Below, piece after piece: positions 8,303-16,859 of a stretch of DNA of 64,000 nt (position 1 is the first letter of the stretch; each line of letters begins with the position of its first letter). Position numbers and translations under genes: made by a program. The stretch is from Pseudomonadota bacterium (lineage in GTDB: Bacteria > Pseudomonadota > Gammaproteobacteria > Competibacterales > Competibacteraceae). The notes beneath the pieces were generated by a model, which did not search any database, was not told where the DNA came from, and saw nothing but the letters and a program-made list of their open reading frames with translations. Location: assembly GCA_022709365.1 (NCBI GenBank), contig JAKLIY010000018.1, forward strand, positions 1 to 64,000, in the 5' to 3' direction.

Positions 8303-8940
8303 CAGAATTGATCCCAGTGCCGTTTGCGCCGCCAGGGAATCAGGGGGATCACCAGACCCAAGAACAAACTGCCCAATACCACGCCGGCACCGGATAGGAA
8401 CCAGTTGCGGCTTGTATCATCGCGCAACGTGCTGCTTTGCTGCTCCAGGCGTTCCATCTGCTCGCGCATCGTCGCCATCTCCTGTTGCAGCTTGCGATTT
8501 TCTTCATCAATCGCCAAAGTTTGCGACGCCTTATTGCGAACCTCCGACAACTCCTCGCCGCACCGGGTCAGATCATTGCGGATGACCTTCACACTTTCAT
8601 TCTCCCCTCGCAGAGTCTGGTTTTCCTCCTCCAGCGTCGTTACCCGCCCCTCCAGTTGCAACACTCGATCACGGGGACTGGCCTCGTTCATCAGGTCACG
8701 GGTCAACATCCAGCCCACAATCCGTTCTGGCGTCCTGACCTTGGCGAACCCCTCATCGTTGGTTTCCAAAACTTCCAGCGGCGTTCCGCTCGGTACCATA
8801 CGTACAATGCGATTATTTGCCGAACCCCCACTGCGCATCGGGAGCTTAAAGGAATCAGTGGCATAGCGGGTTTCAGCCTGAATCGGGCTTACCAGTGCGC
8901 CGAGTGCCAGCGCCAAACAACATGGAAACAATCGCCTCAT
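8302..8940 (-). CDS. SH3-domain, coiled-coil inner-membrane-anchored protein (YgiM-like)
   Basis: A 212-residue protein with a signal peptide (1-22, ending SPIQA) and a bacterial SH3 domain (about 25-85; [35 protein letters not shown] in pieces). A heptad-rich coiled coil follows (about 92-170, starting [19 protein letters not shown]), with one C-terminal transmembrane helix (about 182-203) and a basic tail. This is the TIGR04211/YgiM layout. It probably sits in the periplasm anchored to the inner membrane and may bind peptidoglycan-related structures. It is followed by a coupled but dead exonuclease gene. Confidence 0.88.
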   Translation of the reverse strand: MRRLFPCCLALALGALVSPIQAETRYATDSFKLPMRSGGSANNRIVRMVPSGTPLEVLETNDEGFAKVRTPERIVGWMLTRDLMNEASPRDRVLQLEGRVTTLEEENQTLRGENESVKVIRNDLTRCGEELSEVRNKASQTLAIDEENRKLQQEMATMREQMERLEQQSSTLRDDTSRNWFLSGAGVVLGSLFLGLVIPLIPWRRKRHWDQF

Positions 8941-9064
8941 TTTGGCCCCATCAAAGTGTGAAAACTAACATTTCAAATCAATCGTGCTTACACTTTTAAT
9001 TATAGCGCCTACGGTTCTCCCGTCTCAGGCTTTTCCTGACATCCTGGTAACAAGGAACATCAAT

Positions 9065-9289
9065 ATGCGTATGGTAATGTTGTTGATCGTACTGGCCATT
9101 ATCGGCCTGACCCTAGCGCGATGGCTCGGCCACAAGCCGCCGCCACCGCCGCCAGTTTCCCAGGAAACGCCAGACCGCGCCACGCCACCCGCCGTGCCGA
9201 CCCGGCCCGAAGATTTGAAAGCCTTTGAAAAGGACATCAACCGCTTTATGCAGGACGCCGCTCGACAGCGTCAGGAAAATGCGCCTTGA
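9065..9289 (+). CDS. Small single-pass membrane protein, unknown function
   Basis: A 74-residue protein from ATG 9065, which has AAGGAA about nine bases upstream; earlier in-frame codons extend it but lack a comparable site. One transmembrane helix (about 4-20, VMLLIVLAIIGLTLA) is followed by a run of prolines (KPPPPPPVSQE) and a charged helical tail (KAFEKDINRFMQDAARQRQ). I do not recognise the family. It is divergent from the SH3 protein gene, with 124 bases between them. Confidence 0.6.
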   Translation: MRMVMLLIVLAIIGLTLARWLGHKPPPPPPVSQETPDRATPPAVPTRPEDLKAFEKDINRFMQDAARQRQENAP

Positions 9290-9301
9290 CCCGTGATTTT
9301 T

Positions 9302-9321
9302 TCCACAGATCCTGTGGATAA
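9302..9321. other. Short hairpin with a DnaA-box sequence
   Basis: TCCACAG (9302-9308) and CTGTGGA (9312-9318) form a 7-bp perfect inverted repeat with an ATC loop. The right arm extends to the consensus DnaA box TGTGGATAA (9313-9321). It lies 12 bases after the stop of the small membrane protein, behind a run of six T. It is related in sequence to the larger hairpin at 16064-16110. Confidence 0.5.
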
Positions 9322-9405
9322 GTCCACTGCAATACCTGCATCTACACATGCAAACGGTTGTTTAGCTTGCGCCGTGTTTGTTTGGCGAAAAATTCGCCAA
9401 ACCGC

Positions 9406-10293
9406 TTAAAACCGGCTTACCGCCACGGTCGTTGATCCGCCACAGATCAATGCCCGAAAATCCGCCCTCACCCCCTCGATGCGTTCCCTAAGCCGGGTAC
9501 GCTGGCGGTCGGTCATCAAGCGCAGCAGGTCGGCGGTCAAAGCCAGGGCCTCGGTACGGGTGCGGACGACCTGCCGGGCATAATCCGCTGTTTGCACTGT
9601 CGCCGGCGTCTCGAACAAACCGACCAACTGACGCCGGGCGCTGCCCGCATCCGGCCTGGCCAACGCTGCACGCACGGCTTCCAGCAAGCGCTGCCGGTTC
9701 GCCAACCAGCCACTGCTCTGATCATCCAGTACCATGTTCCATTGACGGATGCGGTCAGCTTGTTCAGCAGTTAAAGCGCCAATCCAGGGTTTTAAGCGCT
9801 TTTCCAGACGCTCCGCCCGTTCACGCTGCCGCTGTTCCGGCGGCGGATCGACATACTTAACCCGCATCTCGATCAGTTCCTGATCTAGCCGGGCGAACAA
9901 CTCAGCACGCTGGACTGAATCGAGCCGCAGCAGCAATTCCGCTATTGTCGGCGCGAATTCCGCCAGAATCGCCGCGATGAATTGCTCCAACTGGCCGGAG
10001 AGCGCCGCCAGCCGGGCCGGATCCGGCGCGTCAATCTCCGCCTCCAATGCGCCCAGCCATTCAACATAGGCGGGCAACTGGGTCCGGCAATGCCATTCCC
10101 GATGCGCCCGCAACCGCTCCTCCAGCCAGCCGCGTTGTTCGGCGTTCAGCGTGACGAAGCTCTCGACCTGACCGAGCAACCAGAAATCAACGTGGTAATA
10201 GGCCAGGCGTAGTACGCTGCAACTGGCCAACGCCAGCACCAGACTCAACGCCAGCAGTGCAGGAAAACCGATTCGGCGTAGCATTGTTCGCAT
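9406..10293 (-). CDS. DUF6279-family lipoprotein
   Basis: A helical lipoprotein of about 295 residues. Counting from ATG 10293, a signal sequence (MRTMLRRIGFPALLALSLVL in its first 20 residues) ends in the lipobox LALASC. The mature part starts SVLRLAYYHVDFWLLGQVESF and contains an Arg/Glu-rich helical domain with the motif VKYVDPPPEQRQ. I choose ATG 10293 because longer starts overlap the cusF gene upstream. Family members are common in gammaproteobacteria and have no known function. It lies 22 bases downstream of cusF on the same strand and may be read with the cus operon. Confidence 0.8.
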   Translation of the reverse strand: MRTMLRRIGFPALLALSLVLALASCSVLRLAYYHVDFWLLGQVESFVTLNAEQRGWLEERLRAHREWHCRTQLPAYVEWLGALEAEIDAPDPARLAALSGQLEQFIAAILAEFAPTIAELLLRLDSVQRAELFARLDQELIEMRVKYVDPPPEQRQRERAERLEKRLKPWIGALTAEQADRIRQWNMVLDDQSSGWLANRQRLLEAVRAALARPDAGSARRQLVGLFETPATVQTADYARQVVRTRTEALALTADLLRLMTDRQRTRLRERIEGVRADFRALICGGSTTVAVSRF

Positions 10294-10315
10294 GATTATT
10301 GGAAGGAGCGAAATT

Positions 10316-10675
10316 TTAGTGCGCGTGCGCTGGTTGAATGGAAGTGATGAGATAAGCACCCTTTTGGCCTTTCTTCATCTCGAACTTCACTGAGTCGCCG
10401 GCCTTGACCTGGCCCGCCATGACTTTATCCGCTAACTGAAAATCCATCACCATGCGCGGCCAATTCAACGCCGGGATCGGGTCATGGTCGATGACCAGTT
10501 TGCCCTTGGCAACATCCACGCTTTTAACCGTTCCCGTCGCGGCGATGGTCGGGTTAGTCGTAGAGGAGGTTGCCGGGGCCACCGCATGATCGTGCTTCGC
10601 CTCAACCGCCAGCGTCGGACCACTCATGCTGATCAGGGCAGCCAACAGAGTAGGAACAAGTAACAGCCTCTTCAT
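10316..10675 (-). CDS. cusF: Periplasmic copper/silver-binding protein CusF
   Basis: A 119-residue exported protein: signal peptide 1-23 (ending PTLA), a short His-containing linker, then one CusF domain (about 45-113). The metal site is recognisable in DHDPIPALNWPRMVMDF: a histidine, a tryptophan and two methionines, as in CusF. It would pass Cu(I) or Ag(I) to the CusB/CusA pump. The start overlaps the end of cusA by four bases. The same domain is also fused to the C-terminus of CusB in this operon, giving two metal chaperone modules. It ends in a His-rich tail (PAHAH). Confidence 0.9.
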   Translation of the reverse strand: MKRLLLVPTLLAALISMSGPTLAVEAKHDHAVAPATSSTTNPTIAATGTVKSVDVAKGKLVIDHDPIPALNWPRMVMDFQLADKVMAGQVKAGDSVKFEMKKGQKGAYLITSIQPAHAH

Positions 10676-13600
10676 GGTTTTCTCCTTCGTCGTGGATAAG
10701 ATTCAATGGTTAGCGACGTTTCTTTACCGATCACCCAGCCCTGCCAGATCAGGTACACCGCCGGGATCACCACCAGGGTCAACAAGGTCGCGCTGACGAT
10801 GCCGCCAATCATCGGCGCGGCGATCCGCTGCATCACCTCTGACCCGGTGCCGACGCCGTACATGATCGGCAACAGGCCGACGATAATCGTGGCGACGGTC
10901 ATCATTTTGGGCCGCAATCGCAACAGCGCGCCTTCAATCACCGCTTCGCGCAATTCCGCTAGCGTCACATTCCGCCCTGCCGCCTGTGCGGCTTCCCGCC
11001 GTCGGGATAACGCATGATCCAGATAGACCAGCATAATCACCCCGGTTTCCGCTGCGACGCCGGCCAGGGCGATAAATCCGACCCCGACCGCCACCGACAG
11101 GTTGTAGTCCAGCCAATACAGCAACCAGACTCCGCCGAGCAGCGCGAACGGCAGTGTCCCCATGATCAGCACCGCTTCGCCCAGGCGGCCAAAGCTCAGG
11201 TACAGCAATAGAAAGATGATGACCAGCGTCACCGGGGCCACGACTTGCAGTTTGGCCAGCGCCCGGCTCAGGTATTCATACTGACCGGACCAGCGCAGCG
11301 AATAACCCGCCGGCAACGCCACCTGTTCGGCAACCGCCCGTTGCGCCTCGGCGATGAACGAGCCGATGTCGCGGCCCTGGATATCCACAAAGGTAATGCC
11401 GATCAGCCGGGCATTCTCGCTTTGCAGCATTGCCGGCCCGTCAGCGATTTTGACTTCAGCGACCTGACTCAACGGCACGGCAGCCCCAGTCGGGGTGACA
11501 ATAGGCAGGTTGCGTAGTTGCTCCAGCGAGTCGCGCATCGCCTGCGGATAGCGCAGATTCACCGGATAACGCTCCAGTCCTTCCACCGTTTCGGTGACGT
11601 TCATCCCGCCAACCGCCGTGTTAATCACTTCCTGCACATCGCTGATGTTTAGGCCCAGCCGCGCCGCCGCCAAACGGTCAATAGCGATATCGACATAGCG
11701 CCCGCCCGCCACCCGTTCAGAAAAGACCGAGGCCGCACCGGGAATAGTCCGAATGACCTGCTCCAGCTTCTCGCCGATCTGCTGGATCACTAGCGGATCG
11801 CTGCCGGCCACCTTAATCCCCAAGGGCGTTTTGATGCCGGTGGCCAGCATGTTGATCCGGTTCTTGATCGGCATCACCCAAGCGTTGCTCAAGCCCAGCA
11901 ATTTGACGATGCGATCCAGTTCGGCGATTAAATCCTCGGTGGTCAAACCGGGCCGCCATTCCGCATGCGGTTTCAACTGAATCGCCGTTTCAATCATGCT
12001 CAACGGCGCGGGATCGGTCGCAGTCTCCGCCCGGCCTACTTTGCCAAATACCCGCTGCACCTCCGGCACGCTGCGAATCAGCTTGTCGGTTTGCTGCATA
12101 ATTTCCACCGCCTTGCCGATGGACACGGCGGGAAAGGTCGTCGGCATATACAACAAATCGCCTTCGTCCAGGTCGGGCATGAACTCCACGCCCAGCCGTT
12201 GCAGCGGCCACCACGCGGTTAGCGTCAGTAATCCGGCGAGTAATACGATAGGCCAGGGATGACGCAGCACCAGATTGACGAAGGGCCGATAACCAGCCAT
12301 GAGCAGGCGATTCAATGGATTCCGCGCTTCCGGCTGGATGCGGCCCCGCACCAGCCAGCCCATTAACACGGGAACCAAGGTAATCGCCAGTCCGGCGGAA
12401 ACGGCCATCGCATAGGTTTTGGTGTAGGCCAGCGGCGCGAACAGCCGCCCTTCCTGCGCTTCCAGAGCGAACACCGGCAGAAAGCTGGCGGTAATCACCA
12501 GCAGCGAGAAAAACAGCGGTGGCCCGACTTCACAGGCGGCCTGCTGAACGATATGCCAGCGTTCGGCTTCATCGCGCGGCGTCTGCTTCTCCAGATGCTT
12601 GTGCAGATTTTCCACCATGACAATCGCCGCATCGACCATCGTGCCAATGGCAATCGCAATGCCGCCCAGCGAGAGAATATTGGCGTTGATGCCCTGCCAG
12701 CGCATGATGGCGAACGCGGCCAAAATGCCGATGGGCAGGCTGATTAAAATCACCAGGGAGGAACGCAAATGGAACAGGAACAGCGCGCAGACGATGACCA
12801 CGACGATGAATTCCTCGACCAGCTTCTCGCCGAGATTCTTCACCGCCCGCAGAATCAGATTGGAACGGTCATACGTCGGAACGATCTCAACGCCTTCCGG
12901 CAGCCCGCGCCGCAACTGTTCCAGCTTGGCCTTCACGGCTTCAATCGTGGTCAGCGCATTCTCGCCGGCGCGCATGACGATGATGCCGCCCACGACTTCC
13001 CCTTCGCCATCCAGTTCCGCCGCGCCGCGCCGCAGTTCCGGCCCCAGGCGAATCTCCGCCACATCATCCAGCAAAATCGGCGTCCCTGTATCGCTCACGC
13101 CCAGCGGGATTTGCTGCAAATCCTCGATCCGTTGCAGATAGCCCCGGGAACGCACCATGTATTCCGCCTCGGCTAATTCAATCACCGAACCGCCGACTTC
13201 CTGATTGGCGTTCTGAATGGCCATCCGCACTTGCGAAAGTGGCAGGTTGTAGGCGCGCAACCGGTTCGGATCGAGGATCACCTGATACTGCTTGACCATG
13301 CCGCCCACCGTGGCGACTTCAGACACGCCATCGACGGATTGCAGCTCGTATTTCAAAAACCAGTCCTGCAACGAACGCAACTGGGCCAGATCGTGGTGGC
13401 CACTGCGATCCACCAGGGCGTATTCATAAACCCAGCCGACCCCGGTCGCGTCCGGCCCCAATGCCGGTTGCGCCTGCGGCGGCAAGCGGGGCGCAATCTG
13501 ACTGAGATACTCCAGCACTCGCGAGCGCGCCCAATACAGGTTGGTGCCGTCAGCGAAAATGACATACACAAAGGAATCACCGAAACCGGAATAGCCGCGC

Positions 13601-13845
13601 ACTGTGACCGCGCCCGGCACGGCCAGCAACGCCGTGGCCAACGGATAGGTCACCTGGCTTTCTACCACCTGCGGCGCTTGACCGGGATAGTTGGTTTTCA
13701 CAATGACCTGCACATCAGACAGGTCTGGCAAGGCATCCAGCGGGATATGGCGGGCCGACCACGCGCCCCAGCCGGCCAGCAGCAGGGTCAGCAGCGTGAC
13801 CAGCAGCCGGTTTTGAATCGACCAGCGGATGATCGCGGCAATCAT
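10672..13845 (-). CDS. cusA: Heavy-metal RND efflux pump CusA (Cu/Ag type)
   Basis: A 1057-residue proton-driven inner-membrane efflux pump of the HME-RND family with the typical twelve-helix, two-porter layout. TM4 carries the CusA-like IAIGTMVDAAIVMVEN. The block RINMLATGIKTPLGIKV, including a methionine at the periplasmic site, is close to E. coli CusA and favours Cu(I)/Ag(I) over Zn/Co/Cd. It overlaps cusF and cusB by four bases at each end, so the three are one coupled operon. No outer-membrane CusC channel lies in the window, so the pump must share one encoded elsewhere. Confidence 0.94.
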   Translation of the reverse strand: MIAAIIRWSIQNRLLVTLLTLLLAGWGAWSARHIPLDALPDLSDVQVIVKTNYPGQAPQVVESQVTYPLATALLAVPGAVTVRGYSGFGDSFVYVIFADGTNLYWARSRVLEYLSQIAPRLPPQAQPALGPDATGVGWVYEYALVDRSGHHDLAQLRSLQDWFLKYELQSVDGVSEVATVGGMVKQYQVILDPNRLRAYNLPLSQVRMAIQNANQEVGGSVIELAEAEYMVRSRGYLQRIEDLQQIPLGVSDTGTPILLDDVAEIRLGPELRRGAAELDGEGEVVGGIIVMRAGENALTTIEAVKAKLEQLRRGLPEGVEIVPTYDRSNLILRAVKNLGEKLVEEFIVVVIVCALFLFHLRSSLVILISLPIGILAAFAIMRWQGINANILSLGGIAIAIGTMVDAAIVMVENLHKHLEKQTPRDEAERWHIVQQAACEVGPPLFFSLLVITASFLPVFALEAQEGRLFAPLAYTKTYAMAVSAGLAITLVPVLMGWLVRGRIQPEARNPLNRLLMAGYRPFVNLVLRHPWPIVLLAGLLTLTAWWPLQRLGVEFMPDLDEGDLLYMPTTFPAVSIGKAVEIMQQTDKLIRSVPEVQRVFGKVGRAETATDPAPLSMIETAIQLKPHAEWRPGLTTEDLIAELDRIVKLLGLSNAWVMPIKNRINMLATGIKTPLGIKVAGSDPLVIQQIGEKLEQVIRTIPGAASVFSERVAGGRYVDIAIDRLAAARLGLNISDVQEVINTAVGGMNVTETVEGLERYPVNLRYPQAMRDSLEQLRNLPIVTPTGAAVPLSQVAEVKIADGPAMLQSENARLIGITFVDIQGRDIGSFIAEAQRAVAEQVALPAGYSLRWSGQYEYLSRALAKLQVVAPVTLVIIFLLLYLSFGRLGEAVLIMGTLPFALLGGVWLLYWLDYNLSVAVGVGFIALAGVAAETGVIMLVYLDHALSRRREAAQAAGRNVTLAELREAVIEGALLRLRPKMMTVATIIVGLLPIMYGVGTGSEVMQRIAAPMIGGIVSATLLTLVVIPAVYLIWQGWVIGKETSLTIESYPRRRRKP

Positions 13846-15353
13846 GGCTGTTCTCCCCTCGCCCCTGGCGGGAGAGGGGCTGGGGGTGAGGGGTCAACCG
13901 CATCGATCACATAGCGCCCATCTTTACCCTCACTAATCCGAAAGCGCAGTTTCTGATCCGGCTTTAATCCTTCCAGCTTGACGTTCTGGCGGATCGGAAA
14001 ATCCATGGTCATGGCTGGCCAGTTCAGCGCCGGAATCGGTTCATGGGTCACGTTCACCATCCGCGAGCCGGTCTCGACGGTATTGATGACGCCCTCGGTC
14101 CAAATCTCTGGCTTGGGCGGCGCAGTCAAACGTTGCAGGCTGGCGCGGACGCTGCTCTCGGAGTCGATCAGAAACTGCGCGGAAGTCACGACCTGCTCCC
14201 CTTCCTTCAAGCCAGACCGAATCTCCACGCGGTCACCAGATTCGATACCGACCGTCACTGGCTGCGCTTTAAATCGACCCTCGCCGAGCGCCACGATCAC
14301 CCGCTGTTCAGCGCCGGTCGGAATCAGCGCCTCACGGGGAATGCTCAATGCCTTAGCCAGTGGCGCAGCGTGAATCACGATGTCGGCGAACATGTTGAAC
14401 TTGAGCCGGTCGCCGGGATTAGGAAAGCGTAATCGGGCGCGCAGGGCGCGAGTTTTTGCGTCAACTTCGGGGTAGATGTATTCCACTTTCCCCTCCCAAA
14501 CCTCGCCGGGCGCATAGGGCAACCGCACTTCGGCTTTCTGGCCGACCGCCAGCCAACCGGCCTGTTGCTCGAAGACTTCAATTCTGACCCAAACGGTGGA
14601 GGTGTCCGCCAAGGTCATCAGCTCCATTTCCGGGGTGACATACATGCCTTCGCGGATATTGAGCGCCGAAACAATGCCGTCCTGTCGGGCATGTACCGTC
14701 GTTAACTGGCTGACGCGCCGCTCTTTCTCGATCTGTTGAATCTGGCTTTCCGACACCCCCAGCGCCAGCAACCGGTCACGGGCTGATACTTTCAAGGATT
14801 GCTGAAGGCCATCCAACGCTTGGAGGTATTCCCGCTGAGCGTTCACCAGATCAGGCGCGTAAACCTCCAACAGTAAATCGCCCTGCTTGACCCGTTCGCC
14901 CAAGGTGCGGACCTTGAGATTCTCGACCCAGCCGTTAGCGCGCAGGTGAACATGACTCAAGGCACGCTCGTCATAGTCGATGTAACCCACGGTCTGGATG
15001 CGCCGCGCCAGATCGCCGCGCTCCACCGGCGCGGTTCGCACCCCCAGGTTATTGACGACTTCCGGGGCGATAGTGAAACCAGGACCCGCTGAGTCGCCGC
15101 CGCCATCGGCATAGACCGGAAGGTAATCCATGCCCATATCGTCCTTGGCGGGCGTGTCCGAAAAAATAGTTGGATTCATCGGATGGCGATACTTGACCAG
15201 CTTGCGCTCGGCGACATCGCTCCCTCCCCTCTCGCCAGGGAGGGTCGAGGACGCGATGTTGAGATTAACCAGCCAGGATTGCAGATGGGGCGCCAGCCAC
15301 ACGCCAGCACCGAATAATAGAATGGCGACCAGGATCGCCAGAAGGGTTTTCAT
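13842..15353 (-). CDS. cusB: CusB membrane-fusion protein with C-terminal CusF domain
   Basis: A periplasmic adaptor of about 503 residues from ATG 15353 (MKTLLAILVAILLFGAGVW as signal anchor); in-frame sequence upstream overlaps an unlikely extension. An N-terminal metal-binding region YRHPMNPTIF...DDMGMDYLPVY is followed by the barrel-sandwich and hairpin domains. A second CusF-type domain then closes the protein (THEPIPALNWPAMTMDFPI, last 80 residues). The final residues (DPSPPAPLPPGARGEQP) are encoded by a GC-rich palindromic repeat. It transfers metal and links CusA to the outer-membrane channel. The CusF fusion is known in this family. Confidence 0.92.
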   Translation of the reverse strand: MKTLLAILVAILLFGAGVWLAPHLQSWLVNLNIASSTLPGERGGSDVAERKLVKYRHPMNPTIFSDTPAKDDMGMDYLPVYADGGGDSAGPGFTIAPEVVNNLGVRTAPVERGDLARRIQTVGYIDYDERALSHVHLRANGWVENLKVRTLGERVKQGDLLLEVYAPDLVNAQREYLQALDGLQQSLKVSARDRLLALGVSESQIQQIEKERRVSQLTTVHARQDGIVSALNIREGMYVTPEMELMTLADTSTVWVRIEVFEQQAGWLAVGQKAEVRLPYAPGEVWEGKVEYIYPEVDAKTRALRARLRFPNPGDRLKFNMFADIVIHAAPLAKALSIPREALIPTGAEQRVIVALGEGRFKAQPVTVGIESGDRVEIRSGLKEGEQVVTSAQFLIDSESSVRASLQRLTAPPKPEIWTEGVINTVETGSRMVNVTHEPIPALNWPAMTMDFPIRQNVKLEGLKPDQKLRFRISEGKDGRYVIDAVDPSPPAPLPPGARGEQP

Positions 15354-15430
15354 GCAAGGGGACTCCCTGAAAAATCGCACGGAGCGGCGCGAAGCCGCGT
15401 TCTTGGTAAAACGCGCGACAACAGGAAGCG

Positions 15431-15841
15431 CTAGAGGCGCAGAATCAGGGAGCGTTGCGACGGCGGGAGGCCGATAGCCGTGATAAAGGGCAGAGGAAAA
15501 TAACGCCGGCCCGACCAGTCTGGCGGCAGCCATTCCGCAACCAAGGTCAGTGCTGACCAGGCCGGTTCACTGGCTAATGATAGATACCCAGAAAATCCGT
15601 CATGATCACTGAGCGCTTGTAGGCAGGGGCCGTCATGACAGGTTAAAGGCGTAGAAGAAGCCGGCGTGTCTGACGTTGCCGCCGTGTCGTGGCAACAACC
15701 GTGGGTATCTGGCAGCGCAGGATCGACATCAGTCAACATCGGACAGGCAGGGGCGCGAAACGCCAGTAATAAAACCAGCAATAGTATCATCATGATACCA
15801 CTGGGTTGCCGGGCGAAGAGGCGCCAATTTGCCGTGCTCAA
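15431..15841 (-). CDS. Cys/His-rich secreted small protein ahead of cusB
   Basis: I take TTG 15841 as the start because AAGGA lies just upstream; an earlier in-frame ATG (15898) lacks such a site. The protein has about 136 residues, with a signal anchor (IMMILLLVLLLAFRAPA) and then a metal-ligand-rich stretch (ACPML, THGCCHDT, TCHDGPCLQALSDHDG). The C-terminal half is hydrophobic. I do not recognise the family. Its place directly before cusB and its Cys/His/Met content suggest a periplasmic copper-binding or sensing accessory protein. That function is inferred only from context. Confidence 0.6.
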   Translation of the reverse strand: MSTANWRLFARQPSGIMMILLLVLLLAFRAPACPMLTDVDPALPDTHGCCHDTAATSDTPASSTPLTCHDGPCLQALSDHDGFSGYLSLASEPAWSALTLVAEWLPPDWSGRRYFPLPFITAIGLPPSQRSLILRL

Positions 15842-15898
15842 TGCGGAGTCCTTACAGTAACCATCTTCTTGGATTGTAACCGATAACTCAGGTTCCAA

Positions 15899-16063
15899 TC
15901 CGATTAGTGTCAGTCAAGGCAAAGTTTGTAATGTGATGTTATAATAGTCGATTATAATATCGCTATGCGGAATATTACATAAACTAACAAGCACGGTCGG
16001 CTATTTTTTAATCAATCCGACTTTCCATAACCAACTTCCGGTTTTTTAAGCTTGCCCCGCAGT
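15899..16063. other. AT-rich intergenic region, promoter side of the cus operon
   Basis: No ORF with coding character is visible. The stretch 15925-15980 is very AT-rich (ATGTTATAATAG, TTATAATATCGC) and probably contains the promoter of the minus-strand cus operon. TTATAAT and TATAATA offer several possible -10 elements, but none can be paired confidently with a -35. Confidence 0.3.
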
Positions 16064-16110
16064 CAGCGCCCGTAGTTATCCACAGCTTTTGTGGATAACT
16101 ACGGGCGCTG
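16064..16110. repeat. 47-bp perfect hairpin with two inverted DnaA boxes
   Basis: Two 21-base arms (16064-16084 and 16090-16110) are exact reverse complements around a five-base loop (GCTTT). Each arm contains a perfect DnaA box: TTATCCACA at 16076-16084 and TGTGGATAA at 16090-16098. The outer parts are GC-rich (CAGCGCCCG). No T-tract follows, so a Rho-independent terminator is less likely. It lies between the cus operon and two small genes. Confidence 0.85.
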
Positions 16111-16219
16111 TCGGTTCCCCGCACAATTGCAAATCGCTTCCAGCGCATTTTTATGCCAAGCTTGACAAACACAACAGCCTATACTAAGTATTGCCAACGT
16201 ATATACGAGATGATAATAT

Positions 16220-16399
16220 ATGGGTAAATCTAAAAAGCAAAAGTCCAGCAAGGACGAGGAAGTCAAGTTAGTGGTTCGAATCGAAGCGGGTTTGCGCGAT
16301 GCATTCATCGAGGCCTGCCAAGATATGGACACTACCGCTTCCAGGGAAGTGCGGCGGTTTATCCGCGACTTTCTGGCGCACTCGGGTCAGGAGACCTGA
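16220..16399 (+). CDS. Small ribbon-helix-helix-like protein
   Basis: A 59-residue protein: a lysine-rich start (MGKSKKQKSSKDEE), a short beta-strand-like stretch (VKLVVRIEAG), then two helices (LRDAFIEACQDMDTTASREVRRFIRDFLAHSG). This order is typical of MetJ/Arc ribbon-helix-helix DNA-binding proteins such as CopG or small antitoxins. The genetic target is unknown and no toxin gene is adjacent. It lies just after the DnaA-box hairpin and before another small gene, perhaps in one transcript. TTGACA (16162-16167) and TATACT (16180-16185) lie upstream but only 12 bases apart. Confidence 0.6.
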   Translation: MGKSKKQKSSKDEEVKLVVRIEAGLRDAFIEACQDMDTTASREVRRFIRDFLAHSGQET

Positions 16400-16475
16400 G
16401 ATGTCGCGAATGATGCTCGGGGTCCGCCAAGACCGATGATTGATCCCTATCCACTCTCCAGCGAGGCACAACACC

Positions 16476-16652
16476 ATGCTTCATCTCAACCCCGCTACTG
16501 CTGCCCAACAGCAAACCCGAGCCGCTATTGAAGCCATGCGCGCCTATTTTGCTGCGTCCGCTCAAGCTCAGCCACACCGGGAACGGCAACGACTGGCCCA
16601 TGAATGGCTGACGGCGGTTCGCCAGATGCGGATCCAATCTACGACGCAGTAG
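16476..16652 (+). CDS. Small helical protein, unknown
   Basis: A 58-residue ORF from ATG 16476 with GAGG about ten bases upstream. The sequence is Ala/Gln/Arg-rich and should be one long helix pair (AAQQQTRAAIEAMRAYFAAS, then ERQRLAHEWLTAVRQMR). No family is recognised. It lies 76 bases downstream of the ribbon-helix-helix gene in the same direction, so they could form a two-gene unit. Confidence 0.4.
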   Translation: MLHLNPATAAQQQTRAAIEAMRAYFAASAQAQPHRERQRLAHEWLTAVRQMRIQSTTQ

Positions 16653-16809
16653 TCTCTTCTACAGCATGACCCTTGCCACTAGGACGAGGCTTTCTCCGAG
16701 CAACCCATTGCGGTTTTAGGGCGTGTCAAGCGACATCGAATGCTGGTCTGCTGGAGACATTATAAATCCGTCCCAAGGAATGGAAGTGATCAGTACGCCG
16801 TTTGGGTAG

Positions 16810-16835
16810 CACCCCCTCCCGGCCGAGAGGGGGTG
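16810..16835. terminator. GC-rich hairpin after the GT4 gene
   Basis: CACCCCCTC (16810-16818) pairs exactly with GAGGGGGTG (16827-16835). It begins 25 bases past the stop of the minus-strand glycosyltransferase. No T-tract is present, so it may instead be one of the REP-like palindromes seen elsewhere in the window. Confidence 0.45.
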
Positions 16836-16859
16836 TGCTGCAGGAAGGCGGACTGCGAC

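Noticed and set aside
16064-16110. Chromosome replication origin at the double DnaA-box hairpin
   Set aside because: Only two boxes, arranged as one hairpin, with no AT-rich unwinding region and no dnaA, dnaN, gidA or rpmH nearby.
16162-16185. Sigma-70 promoter TTGACA/TATACT before the ribbon-helix-helix gene
   Set aside because: Both boxes look good but are only 12 bases apart, too close for a normal promoter; noted as uncertain.
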